A stretch of 64,000 bases of DNA from contig CBFIHZ010000006.1 of the NCBI GenBank assembly GCA_965662545.1, forward strand, positions 56,741 through 120,740, in the 5' to 3' direction. Below, in pieces: positions 1 to 7,594 of this stretch; positions within the stretch are counted from its first letter, which is position 1; each line of letters starts with the position of its first letter. The DNA comes from CPC320 sp002684375 (GTDB lineage Bacteria; Pseudomonadota; Alphaproteobacteria; Rhodobacterales; Rhodobacteraceae). The position numbers and the translations under genes were made by a program. Under the pieces are notes generated by a model. It saw only the letters and a list, made by a program, of their open reading frames with translations. It was not told the origin of the DNA and ran no database searches.

Positions 1-937
1 CACAACTTTGCGCCTCAGCCTGCGATGCAAACCGCGCGAGAACAAAATTGCCCATGGAGGTATCTGACGACACCCCGTGTTCGGCTAAGGCTTCGGCAAG
101 CCAGCCCCGAAGTCGGGTATTTTCCAATCGGCATTTAGTCGCATATTCCACATCCCGCACCGCCGCCTGAGCCGCGGCAAGTGCCGGTTGAGACAAATTG
201 AAAGGCCCTCTTATGCGATTGAGAACGTCGATTACATGCGCAGGTCCATAACCCCAACCAACGCGCAACCCGCCCAAACCGTACAACTTTGAAAAAGTTC
301 GCGTCATCACCACATTTTCACGCCGGTCAACCAGCGCCGCACCACCGTCATACCCCTCAATATATTCGGCGTAAGCGCCATCGAGAACCAACAAAACATG
401 ATCCGGGAGCTTTTCAGCCAACCGCGCAACTTCCCCGTCACCGATCATCGTGCCGGTGGGGTTATTTGGATTGGCGATAAATACCATACGGGTGTTCTCT
501 GTGCAGGCGGCTAAAATCGCGTTTACATCGGTCATGCGCTCGCGTTCGGCAACCTCTACCGGGGACGCTCCCGCGGCGAGCGCCGAAATGCGATACATTG
601 AAAAGCCGTGTTCGGTATGGATGATCTCGTCGCCGGGGCCTGCATACCCCTGACACAAAAGCGAAATAATCTCATCACTTCCAACACCACAGACGATCCG
701 CCCCGCATCCAAACCATGCACTTCCGCTATCGCATCACGTAGGGTTGCATGATCAGTTGAGGGATAGCGGTGCAAATCAAACGACGTTCGGCGAAACGCC
801 TCAACCGCATCCTCACTTGGACCAAAGGGGTTTTCATTCGAACTGAGTTTGACGATATTTTGGACGCCCTCTACATATGACGCGCCGCCCTGATAGGGCT
901 GAATTTCCATAATTCCGGATTGAGGTACAATCTTCAC
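1..937 (-). CDS. hisC: Histidinol-phosphate aminotransferase, partial (3' end outside window)
   Basis: PLP-dependent class I/II aminotransferase that converts imidazole-acetol phosphate to histidinol phosphate in histidine synthesis; paralogues also act on aromatic amino acids. About 312 codons are present and the gene runs off the left edge. Visible landmarks are LSSNENPFGPS near residue 31, the ANPNNPTGT loop near 155 and the PLP-lysine motif TRTFSKLYGLGGLRVGW with Lys217. I place the start at a GTG at 937, preceded by GGAG nine bases away and giving the usual HisC N-terminus ending in SGIMEI; an in-frame ATG at 910 is the alternative. A perfect palindrome lies about 90 bases upstream. The family assignment is strong; the exact physiological substrate cannot be read from sequence. 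Confidence 0.93.
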   Translation of the reverse strand, partial: MKIVPQSGIMEIQPYQGGASYVEGVQNIVKLSSNENPFGPSEDAVEAFRRTSFDLHRYPSTDHATLRDAIAEVHGLDAGRIVCGVGSDEIISLLCQGYAGPGDEIIHTEHGFSMYRISALAAGASPVEVAERERMTDVNAILAACTENTRMVFIANPNNPTGTMIGDGEVARLAEKLPDHVLLVLDGAYAEYIEGYDGGAALVDRRENVVMTRTFSKLYGLGGLRVGWGYGPAHVIDVLNRIRGPFNLSQPALAAAQAAVRDVEYATKCRLENTRLRGWLAEALAEHGVSSDTSMGNFVLARFASQAEAQSC

Positions 938-1026
938 AGTCTCACGCTCCACATCTAGCCACTGGTCTAGCCTTGTATTTCGGCCATGAAAAGCCCACGA
1001 TTTTTTTATAACGCAGCGATGTTTTT

Positions 1027-1046
1027 TTGCATCAGAGGTGATGCAA
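1027..1046. promoter_or_regulatory. Perfect palindrome in the hisC promoter region
   Basis: TTGCATCA-GAGG-TGATGCAA is an inverted repeat with 8-base arms and a 4-base spacer. It sits just upstream of a TATAAA hexamer (minus strand, 1010-1005) that could be the hisC -10 box, so it would overlap the -35 region. This is the geometry expected for a dimeric repressor operator. I cannot name the regulator. Confidence 0.45.
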
Positions 1047-1132
1047 TACGTACTATCCTCGAGAAAGACGATATTCTAACCGCAGATTGATCGTAAAACA
1101 ATTTTATTGCGACAGGAAATTTTAACAATAAG

Positions 1133-1165
1133 CTAAAAAAGCAAAGGCCGCCCAACTGGACGGCC
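1133..1165 (-). terminator. Rho-independent terminator of rpsD
   Basis: On the minus strand the stem GGCCGTCC/GGGCGGCC closes over an AGTT loop with one T-G wobble. It is followed by CTTTGC and then a run of six T. It lies about 25 bases after the rpsD stop codon. Confidence 0.8.
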
Positions 1166-1190
1166 CTCCTGTGTGTCATCGTTGTTCAGA

Positions 1191-1811
1191 TTAGTTCTGA
1201 GCGTAATATTCGATCACCAGGTTTGGTTCCATTTGAACTGCAAATGGTACATCACCCAATGCGGGAGTCCGCACAAAGGTGGCCTTCATCTTTGAATGAT
1301 CCGCATCAATATAATCCGGCACATCGCGTTCAGCGAGTTGGGTGGCTTCGATCAGCACCGCAATCTGCTTAGAGCGGTCCCGGACCTCGACAACATCGCC
1401 CTCTTTGACCCTGTAAGACGGTATGTTAACCCGCTTGCCGTTTACCGTGACGTGACCGTGGTTCACAAACTGCCGCGCGGCAAACATCGTCGCGACAAAC
1501 TTGGCGCGATAAACCACCGTGTCAAGACGACGCTCAAGCAGACCGATCAGGTTTTCACCTGTATCGCCTTTCACACGCTCGGCCTCACCAAAGATCCGAC
1601 GAAACTGCTTTTCGGTCAAGTCACCATAATGGCCTTTTAGCTTCTGCTTGGCGCGCAGTTGTAGGCCAAAGTCAGAAAGTTTGCCCTTGCGGCGCTGACC
1701 ATGTTGACCAGGGCCATATTCACGGCGATTGACCGGAGATTTGGGACGACCCCAGATATTTTCACCCATCCGGCGATCAATTTTGTACTTGGCAGACGTG
1801 CGTTTGGTCAC
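1191..1811 (-). CDS. rpsD: 30S ribosomal protein S4
   Basis: Primary 16S rRNA-binding protein that nucleates assembly of the 30S body; in several bacteria it also represses its own synthesis. The 206-residue product has the usual length and begins TKRTSAKYKIDRRMGENIW. The S4 RNA-binding domain lies at about 95-160 (motif FVNHGHVTVNGKRVNIPSY). The start is a GTG at 1811 with AAGGAG seven bases upstream; a longer reading frame from 1853 would add 14 atypical residues. There is no zinc-binding Cys cluster. The gene has its own promoter (2012-2039), a roughly 195-base leader with strong secondary structure, and its own terminator, so it appears to be monocistronic. Confidence 0.97.
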   Translation of the reverse strand: MTKRTSAKYKIDRRMGENIWGRPKSPVNRREYGPGQHGQRRKGKLSDFGLQLRAKQKLKGHYGDLTEKQFRRIFGEAERVKGDTGENLIGLLERRLDTVVYRAKFVATMFAARQFVNHGHVTVNGKRVNIPSYRVKEGDVVEVRDRSKQIAVLIEATQLAERDVPDYIDADHSKMKATFVRTPALGDVPFAVQMEPNLVIEYYAQN

Positions 1812-1936
1812 GGCTGATCTCCTTTCTAGTATGTCACCCTGCCTCCTGATCAAGCATCAGATGCCACATCTAAGGCAAGTTGTTGCCTTGTGTGCACGCA
1901 TCCTCCCCTTGGGCCAGAATAGCCTGGGTTTGAAAG

Positions 1937-2000
1937 GGCGTTGTCCTCTGGAGTGCTTACGCATCCCGACAGGCCTCCCCTCGCGGGGACCACCAACACC
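1937..2000 (-). ncRNA. Structured RNA element in the rpsD leader
   Basis: Between the rpsD promoter and its start codon the minus strand can fold into a closed multibranch structure. P1 pairs GGTGTTG (2000-1994) with CAACGCC (1943-1937). P2 is CCCC-GCGA-GGGG (1988-1977). P3 pairs GGGATGC with GCACTCC around a GTAA loop (1967-1950). Both loops are GNRA tetraloops when read on the minus strand, which supports that orientation. A further hairpin, AAGGCAA-CAAC-TTGCCTT, lies at 1889-1872. It does not match the motifs I know for SRP RNA, tmRNA or RNase P. It could be an S4-responsive leader or a separate small RNA. Confidence 0.4.
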
Positions 2001-2011
2001 AATGAGCGGCG

Positions 2012-2039
2012 CTTATACCCTGTGTAAAACTAGAGTCAA
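2012..2039 (-). promoter_or_regulatory. Sigma-70-type promoter for rpsD
   Basis: The minus strand reads TTGACT (2039-2034), a 16-base spacer, then TATAAG (2017-2012). Both hexamers are close to consensus. Transcription would start near 2005, leaving a leader of about 195 bases before rpsD. The -35 box overlaps the tag stop codon. Confidence 0.65.
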
Positions 2040-2620
2040 CCAGTCATAATACCAGCCAGTCGGGCCACTTTGGCATGCGCCGGACACCCCACCAAATGAT
2101 CATTCACCAGACCTGCCGCCTGCATCAAAGCATAGACGGTCTTGGGCCCACAAAAACGAAAGCCCTCAGCTTTCAATTTTGCGGACAATTTTAATGAAAT
2201 AACTGTCTCGGCGGGTACATCACTTTTATGATGCCAGTTATTCTGAACAGCCCGTCCATCCACGGCAGCCCAAAGGAGGTTGGAAAATCCGACGCCAGCC
2301 TCTAATTTTTGCCACGCCCTGGCATTTGCCAGTGTCGCTTCTATCTTTCCACGGTGCCGTATGATACGCTTATCAAGCAGGAGCTTTTTTACTTCGGCTT
2401 CCCCCCAAGTGGCGATCACATTTGGATCAAGCCCTTCAAATGCTTGAAAAAAACCTTTCCGTCGACGCAGGATCATTATCCAGCTTAACCCGGCCTGAAA
2501 ACTTTCAAGCACCAGCATTTGCCACAACAGCCTTCCGTCATACACCGGAACGCCCCATTCGCAGTCATGATATTTAATGTAAATTTCTTCGGGCCCGGCC
2601 CACCCGCATATCTGTGACAT
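2036..2620 (-). CDS. tag: DNA-3-methyladenine glycosylase I
   Basis: Base-excision repair enzyme that removes 3-methyladenine from alkylated DNA. The 194-residue product is typical in length. The Tag zinc ligands are all visible: Cys5 and His18 at the N-terminus (ICGW, KYHDCEWG) and His175/Cys179 in NDHLVGCPAH, the same spacing as in E. coli Tag. The middle holds the helix-hairpin-helix region of the family. The gene ends inside the rpsD promoter and may be transcribed on into rpsD at low level. It is divergent from the EAL-domain gene. Confidence 0.95.
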   Translation of the reverse strand: MSQICGWAGPEEIYIKYHDCEWGVPVYDGRLLWQMLVLESFQAGLSWIMILRRRKGFFQAFEGLDPNVIATWGEAEVKKLLLDKRIIRHRGKIEATLANARAWQKLEAGVGFSNLLWAAVDGRAVQNNWHHKSDVPAETVISLKLSAKLKAEGFRFCGPKTVYALMQAAGLVNDHLVGCPAHAKVARLAGIMTG

Positions 2621-2735
2621 ATCCGCCTTTATCAGTCTTTATGATATTTTAAGTAAAATTAGAGACCAATTGTAGGGTTCATATCACCTTAAGGCCAATC
2701 TGTGCAAGGTTACTTTGATCATTAGGGAGAAACGC

Positions 2736-3581
2736 GTGCAGCAACGAAACGCCAACATTAAACACCCCAGAGACATCGGGGTAATGCCGGCCCAGCTTGG
2801 CAACCCGTTGGCGATGGCGGTGGCAAACAGGGATACGCAAACGCTTGAAATGGTTCGCGCCTCGGTGAGCCACAAGAACGTCATGCTGGCCTATCAACCG
2901 GTAGTTCAAGCCCAGAATCCGAATAGAATTGCTTTTTTTGAGGCCTTGATCCGTGTGCTGGATGATACCCAAAGGGTGATCCCGGCGCGGGAATTCATTA
3001 CCGTCATTGAAGAAACCGAACTGGGGCGCGAAATTGATTGCTTGGCGTTGCAAAAAGGCCTGACAGCAATGGTCAAAGTCCCCAACCTAAGGCTGTCGAT
3101 CAATATGTCGGCACGGTCGATTGCATACCGCCCCTGGATGCAGGTTCTCAATCGGTTTTTAAACCAGAATCCGTCGCTTGCAGAACGGTTGATTCTAGAA
3201 ATTACTGAACGCTCAACGATGCTTGTACCTGAATTGGTCGCCCGATTTATGAGTGACCTGCAGGCAAGGGGTATAAGTTTTGCGCTTGATGATTTTGGCG
3301 CGGGGCACACCGCATTTCGACATTTTAAACAATTTCACTTTGATATTCTAAAAATAGATGGACAGTTCATCCGAAACATTGCCCATGACCCGGACAATCA
3401 GGTGATCACACAGGCCTTGGTTGCCATCGGACAGCAATTTGACATGTTTACCGTCGCCGAATGCGTCGAAACCCCAGCAGAGGTGGCTTGGCTTCAGACA
3501 CTGGGCATAGATTGTCTTCAAGGCTATCACTTTGGGGCGCCCACGCTTACGCCACCCTGGAAAACCCGCCCGAATTCATAA
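2736..3581 (+). CDS. EAL-domain cyclic-di-GMP phosphodiesterase
   Basis: Predicted to hydrolyse c-di-GMP to pGpG. After about 45 N-terminal residues with no clear domain, a single EAL domain fills the protein. The metal- and substrate-binding signature appears complete: FEALIRV, SINMSAR, LEITERS, LDDFGAGH, ILKIDGQF, AECVET and LQGYHFG, so the enzyme should be active. No GGDEF, PAS or membrane segment is visible, so it is probably cytosolic. I chose the GTG at 2736, which has AGGGAGA five bases upstream, over an in-frame TTG at 2715. The 281-residue product resembles the stand-alone EAL proteins common in Rhodobacteraceae. Confidence 0.9.
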   Translation: MQQRNANIKHPRDIGVMPAQLGNPLAMAVANRDTQTLEMVRASVSHKNVMLAYQPVVQAQNPNRIAFFEALIRVLDDTQRVIPAREFITVIEETELGREIDCLALQKGLTAMVKVPNLRLSINMSARSIAYRPWMQVLNRFLNQNPSLAERLILEITERSTMLVPELVARFMSDLQARGISFALDDFGAGHTAFRHFKQFHFDILKIDGQFIRNIAHDPDNQVITQALVAIGQQFDMFTVAECVETPAEVAWLQTLGIDCLQGYHFGAPTLTPPWKTRPNS

Positions 3582-3659
3582 CCTGAAAATCCCAATTGCG
3601 GGCGCAGAGATGGCGTTCAGGATGGGCTTGCCGCACCGCAGCAAATGTAATAGGCTCCG

Positions 3660-3689
3660 TTGCAGTTAAGGGCGGCGTTTTTGTATTAC
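3660..3689 (+). promoter_or_regulatory. Possible phbA promoter
   Basis: TTGCAG (3660-3665), an 18-base spacer and TATTAC (3684-3689) lie about 55 bases before the phbA start. The match is only fair, so this is a candidate rather than an assignment. Confidence 0.3.
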
Positions 3690-3742
3690 ACTCTGATCAT
3701 ACCGAAAACCGCCCTGTTAAGTCCAAACAGGGAGGACCCCGT

Positions 3743-4918
3743 ATGACCAATGTTGTAATCGCCTCAGCTGCAAGAACGGCTGTCGGCAGCTTTGGCGGCG
3801 CCTTTGCCAAAACCCCCGCACATGATCTGGGCACAGCTGTGCTTGAGGCGTTGGTCACCCGCGCCGGAATTGATAAATCTGACGTGGATGAAACAATTCT
3901 GGGTCAAGTGCTTACGGCAGGTCAGGGCCAAAATCCGGCGCGCCAAGCCCATATCAATGCCGGCCTTCCAACCGAAAGTGCCGCTTGGAACATCAATCAA
4001 GTCTGCGGTTCCGGGCTGCGTGCGGTGGCTTTGGCATCCCAGCATATTCAACTGGGCGATGCCGATATTGTTGCCGCCGGCGGTCAGGAAAGCATGACAC
4101 TAAGCCCCCATGTCGCACATCTGCGTGCAGGCCAGAAAATGGGGGATGTTTCTTATATCGATTCGATGATTCGCGACGGACTATGGGATGCTTTCAACGG
4201 CTATCACATGGGCCAGACAGCAGAAAATGTGGCTGAAAAGTGGCAAATTAGCCGCGAAATGCAGGACAGCTTTGCCGTCGGCTCACAAAACAAAGCCGAA
4301 GCTGCACAAACAGCTGGTAAATTTAAAGATGAAATCGTGCCGTTTACCGTTAAAAACCGCAAGGGCGACATCATTGTCGATCAAGATGAATACATCCGCT
4401 ACGGAGCTACAATGGAAGCGATGCAGAAACTGCGCCCCGCCTTTGTAAAAGACGGCTCTGTCACTGCTGCCAATGCCTCTGGGTTAAATGACGGCGCAGC
4501 CGGGGCCCTACTGATGACAGTTGAAAACGCTCAGGCACGGGGTATCACACCACTGGCGCGCATCGCGTCTTTTGCGACCGTCGGTCTCGATCCGTCAATT
4601 ATGGGCGCCGGCCCGATCTATGCCTCGCGCAAAGCTCTTGAAAAAGCCGGCTGGAAAGCCAGTGATCTCGATCTGGTCGAGGCAAATGAGGCGTTCGCGG
4701 CGCAAGCGTGCGCGGTTAATAAAGATATGGGTTGGGATCCAGAGATTGTAAACGTCAATGGCGGTGCCATTGCAATTGGACATCCCATTGGTGCTTCAGG
4801 TGCGCGTATCCTCAATACATTACTTTTCGAAATGCGGCGGCGCGATGCCAAAAAAGGTCTGGCAACGCTTTGTATTGGTGGAGGTATGGGCGTGGCCATG
4901 TGCCTAGAGCGTCCGTGA
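3743..4918 (+). CDS. phbA: Acetyl-CoA C-acetyltransferase (beta-ketothiolase)
   Basis: Condenses two acetyl-CoA to acetoacetyl-CoA, the first step of polyhydroxybutyrate synthesis; it also works in reverse in ketone-body and acetoacetate use. The 391-residue product carries the three thiolase motifs: nucleophile Cys88 in NQVCGSGLRA, the His in GHPIGASGAR and the second Cys in CIGGGMG. The start at 3743 has GGAGG (3731-3735); a longer frame to 3596 has no such support. It is followed after about 185 bases by phbB in the same direction, with a hairpin and a palindrome in between, so the two may be separately regulated. No PHB synthase gene is in the window. Confidence 0.95.
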   Translation: MTNVVIASAARTAVGSFGGAFAKTPAHDLGTAVLEALVTRAGIDKSDVDETILGQVLTAGQGQNPARQAHINAGLPTESAAWNINQVCGSGLRAVALASQHIQLGDADIVAAGGQESMTLSPHVAHLRAGQKMGDVSYIDSMIRDGLWDAFNGYHMGQTAENVAEKWQISREMQDSFAVGSQNKAEAAQTAGKFKDEIVPFTVKNRKGDIIVDQDEYIRYGATMEAMQKLRPAFVKDGSVTAANASGLNDGAAGALLMTVENAQARGITPLARIASFATVGLDPSIMGAGPIYASRKALEKAGWKASDLDLVEANEAFAAQACAVNKDMGWDPEIVNVNGGAIAIGHPIGASGARILNTLLFEMRRRDAKKGLATLCIGGGMGVAMCLERP

Positions 4919-4946
4919 AAACCCTTCCTTAAAAACCCAACAGCGG

Positions 4947-4976
4947 CGCGACGCTTTTTTAAAAGCGCGGGTCGCG
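4947..4976 (+). terminator. Terminator-like hairpin after phbA
   Basis: CGCGAC (4947-4952) pairs with GTCGCG (4971-4976), and inside it GCTTTT pairs with AAAAGC. A GCGG bulge separates the two helices. Only a short GTTT tail follows, so termination may be partial. Confidence 0.35.
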
Positions 4977-5022
4977 GTTTGTCATAAAGCTGACATGCGT
5001 GCCAATTATTATGATATATCTG

Positions 5023-5041
5023 TACGCAATAATATTGCGTA
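5023..5041. promoter_or_regulatory. Palindrome upstream of phbB
   Basis: TACGCAAT-AAT-ATTGCGTA is a perfect inverted repeat with 8-base arms, centred about 72 bases before the phbB ATG. It looks like an operator. It does not match the CTGC...GCAG sites described for PhaR of Paracoccus/Rhodobacter, so the regulator is unknown. Confidence 0.4.
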
Positions 5042-5103
5042 ATTATATTGAAAAATGTAACACTATTACTGTAGTGTCGTCAAATTAAGACTAGGAGAAT
5101 ACA

Positions 5104-5826
5104 ATGGCAAGAGTTGCACTCGTCACCGGTGGATCCCGAGGTATCGGGGCCGCAATTTCAATCGGCCTGAAAAATGCAGGCTATCAAGTCGCGGCGTCAT
5201 ATGCCGGTAATGAAGCGACAGCAGCGGAATTCAGCGCCGAAACTGGCATCAAAACCTACAAATGGGATGTGGCAGACTATGACGCCTGTGCCGCGGGGAT
5301 TGCTCAGGTTGAGGCTGATCTTGGCCCCGTTGAAATCCTGGTGAACAACGCCGGCATAACCCGTGACGCACCGTTTCACAAAATGACCCGCGATCAGTGG
5401 CAACAGGTGATTGATACCAATCTGTCTGGTGTATTCAATATGACCCACCCGATCTGGCCCGGTATGCGCGAACGCAAATTCGGCAGGATCATTACGATCA
5501 GTTCGATCAATGGCCAAAAAGGCCAGTTTGCTCAGGTAAACTATGCTGCCTCAAAAGCCGGCGATTTGGGTATCACCAAGTCACTGGCCCATGAAGGTGC
5601 ACGCATGGGTATTACCGCCAACGCCATATGCCCAGGCTATATTGGCACTGATATGGTGATGGCGCTATCCGATAAGGTCCGCGATTCAATCGTTGCACAA
5701 ATTCCTGCAGGTCGCTTGGGCACGCCTGACGAAATTGCCCGCTGCGTGGTTTTTCTGGCCTCGGATGACGCCGGTTTTATCAACGGATCGACCATCAGCG
5801 CAAACGGTGCACAGTTTTTCGTCTGA
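5104..5826 (+). CDS. phbB: Acetoacetyl-CoA reductase
   Basis: NADPH-dependent short-chain dehydrogenase that reduces acetoacetyl-CoA to (R)-3-hydroxybutyryl-CoA, the monomer for PHB synthase. The 240-residue product has the SDR cofactor motif TGGSRGIGAA at the N-terminus, the NNAGITRDAPFHKM segment typical of PhbB/PhaB, the catalytic Ser in ITISSINGQKGQ and YAASKAG with the Tyr-Lys pair. AGGAG precedes the ATG. With the preceding thiolase it forms the standard PHB precursor pathway. Confidence 0.95.
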   Translation: MARVALVTGGSRGIGAAISIGLKNAGYQVAASYAGNEATAAEFSAETGIKTYKWDVADYDACAAGIAQVEADLGPVEILVNNAGITRDAPFHKMTRDQWQQVIDTNLSGVFNMTHPIWPGMRERKFGRIITISSINGQKGQFAQVNYAASKAGDLGITKSLAHEGARMGITANAICPGYIGTDMVMALSDKVRDSIVAQIPAGRLGTPDEIARCVVFLASDDAGFINGSTISANGAQFFV

Positions 5827-6275
5827 TCAATGCTCAAGCTTTTTTAAGGTGCCGATTGATACCCGCTCAAAAAATTGTGGGCAAAACGCACCTGTTTGCA
5901 ACCTTTTAATGACCGTTGGAGTTTCGGTATAAACAGACCCATCTCGAGACGGATCACCGGGCCAAATCACGTTGGAGTTTTTTCCTCAGCGCGGCCCGGG
6001 ATATACCAAGCAACTGCCGGCGATTGGCGGCTCGGTCACTTTCGGAAAAGTGAGACAAATTCAAAATAATTCACCGTAGCCTCTGGCCTTAAATTTGCGC
6101 CAAAATCAGCACCAAAAGGCCGCGAACTGACCATGCAAAGGCGCGAAACAGCCTCACTCGCAAGCACAAAAAGTGCCTCACCTTGCGATACCACCATGAG
6201 GCAAGCCTCGCATTTTTAGCCGATTAATCCGGCAATCCTTGCCTTATTCAGCGGTCTAACGCCGATAGGCCGGTG
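5827..6275. other. Gene-poor stretch between phbB and the YdcH-like gene
   Basis: About 450 bases without a recognisable gene. A 53-codon minus-strand frame (6036-6197, ATG with GAGG seven bases upstream, beginning MVVSQGEALF) could encode a peptide downstream of the YdcH-like gene, but I recognise no family and give it little weight. A short inverted repeat, TGCCTCA/TGAGGCA, lies at about 6174-6203. Confidence 0.3.
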
Positions 6276-6446
6276 TTAAATTTCAGCGTCCAAGCGAGTA
6301 ATTTCTTCCTTGAGACGCAATTTTTGTTTTTTCAGTTCCATGATGCGCAATGTATTGCTGCTTGGGGCCTGTTGCGCGTGCTCGACCGCGCTTGAAAGGG
6401 ATTTATGTTTCTTTTTCAGTTCCTGTACATGAGAGCTTAAGCTCAT
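6276..6446 (-). CDS. YdcH-like DUF465 small coiled-coil protein
   Basis: 56-residue protein with AAGGAGAA just upstream of its ATG. It begins MSLSSHVQELKKKHKSL and ends with a charged helix, KKQKLRLKEEITRLDAEI. This pattern of a Ser-rich start, a Lys-rich helix and a second helix containing LKEEI is typical of the DUF465/YdcH family found through proteobacteria. The protein is predicted to be almost wholly helical and cytosolic. The molecular function of the family is not established. Confidence 0.8.
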   Translation of the reverse strand: MSLSSHVQELKKKHKSLSSAVEHAQQAPSSNTLRIMELKKQKLRLKEEITRLDAEI

Positions 6447-6556
6447 TCCCAATTCTCCTTATTTGCCGATGAAGGTAGTGCACCACATTCAGGAACAACT
6501 GTCACGCGGCAGTGCAGAAAAATGCCATATTTAGTGAAAAACCCGCAAAAAACCGC

Positions 6557-7321
6557 CTACAGTGGAAAATGTAGACCCTGGGCCAGACGCAGAACTGCCG
6601 ATATTTTATCGCTGTAATCGTCGGCATCGCGAACATGCGCCCTCCCACGGTGCAAGATTATCGGCGCATGCAACCGCAATGGCGCACGCCCGCCCTTGCG
6701 CCCCCGGACCAGCACCAAATGGCTGTCGCGCGCCACGCGGGGCGCAAAGGGTAAAATCTGCAGGCTGCCAAGATGTTTGCCCATAAAAGTCAAAAGCTGC
6801 TCAAGGCGATCGGCCCGTTGGATAAAGGTCGCGTGCCCGCCCGGTTCAAGCCGTTTGGCCGCAGTCTGCACCCAAACCGCCAAAGACGTCTGTTCTCCAA
6901 GTGCCACCTCACGCGAGGCATCGGACGCAGGCGTACCATTTTCGCGCAAAAAATACGGCGGGTTTGCCAGCACATGATGATAGCGCATTTGCCGGATCTC
7001 AGGTGGCAACTTACTAAGATCAGCCTGTACCACTTTGGCCTCTATATTATTGCTAAGGGCATTGCGGCGGGCACAGTCAGCATAGATCGGTTGAAGCTCG
7101 ATACCAGTTAGTGACAACCCTGGCACCCGGCATCCTAGACAGAAAAGTGCCGTACCAACTCCACATCCCAAGTCCAGCACCCGTTGCCCTGGCTTGGCCG
7201 GCACCGACGCGGCCAATAAAACTGGATCAACCCCGGCACGATACCCTTGGACTGGCTGCAGCAAGCGCAAACGCCCTCCCAGGAATGCATCCTCTGTCAG
7301 AGCAGAATTCGCCTCTTGCAC
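6557..7321 (-). CDS. TrmN6-like tRNA/DNA adenine-N6 methyltransferase
   Basis: Class I SAM-dependent methyltransferase of the small-domain type, 254 residues. Motif I is VLDLGCGVGTALFCL at about residue 47, and the NPPY catalytic tetrad appears in LANPPYFLREN, as in N6-adenine methyltransferases. Family knowledge points to modification of tRNA1(Val) A37 (TrmN6/YfiC), but small-domain relatives methylate other substrates. It lies two bases after the DUF2007 gene in the same direction, a pairing that suggests co-transcription. Confidence 0.78.
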   Translation of the reverse strand: MQEANSALTEDAFLGGRLRLLQPVQGYRAGVDPVLLAASVPAKPGQRVLDLGCGVGTALFCLGCRVPGLSLTGIELQPIYADCARRNALSNNIEAKVVQADLSKLPPEIRQMRYHHVLANPPYFLRENGTPASDASREVALGEQTSLAVWVQTAAKRLEPGGHATFIQRADRLEQLLTFMGKHLGSLQILPFAPRVARDSHLVLVRGRKGGRAPLRLHAPIILHRGRAHVRDADDYSDKISAVLRLAQGLHFPL

Positions 7322-7323
7322 GA

Positions 7324-7542
7324 TCAGATCTCTTTTATTTCGATGTCATGTGCTTTCATCAGGTTTCGAGCCGCAACAAGCTCGTCACTACGCACCATAA
7401 TCCGGCGCGGCAAAATGCCGATGGACCCTTCGAGCACACTCATATTTACGTCTAACTCAAACGGCTCTATACCTGCGTCGATCAAGATCGCCCGCACATA
7501 GGCTGTCACTGTAATGTCTGTGGTTCTGAGAAGTTCTTCCAT
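7324..7542 (-). CDS. DUF2007 domain protein
   Basis: Small soluble protein of 72 residues beginning MEELLRTTDITVTAYVRAIL. It shows the DUF2007 pattern: an N-terminal strand-helix, then NMSVLEGSIGILPRRIMV and a C-terminal helix. The ATG at 7542 is preferred to an in-frame TTG two codons earlier. It is the first gene of a two-gene unit with the TrmN6-like methyltransferase and is divergent from the polyprenyl synthase. Its function is unknown; the fold resembles small signal-sensing or regulatory domains. Confidence 0.8.
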   Translation of the reverse strand: MEELLRTTDITVTAYVRAILIDAGIEPFELDVNMSVLEGSIGILPRRIMVRSDELVAARNLMKAHDIEIKEI

Positions 7543-7594
7543 AGACAAGTTTTAAAGCCTAGGTATCGCCTTTGTCGAGCCTTGAAACTGGAGA

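Noticed and set aside
1872..2000. SRP RNA, tmRNA or RNase P RNA upstream of rpsD
   Set aside because: None of the conserved core motifs of those RNAs is present; 6S RNA could not be excluded but the match is not convincing. Kept only as an unnamed structured leader.
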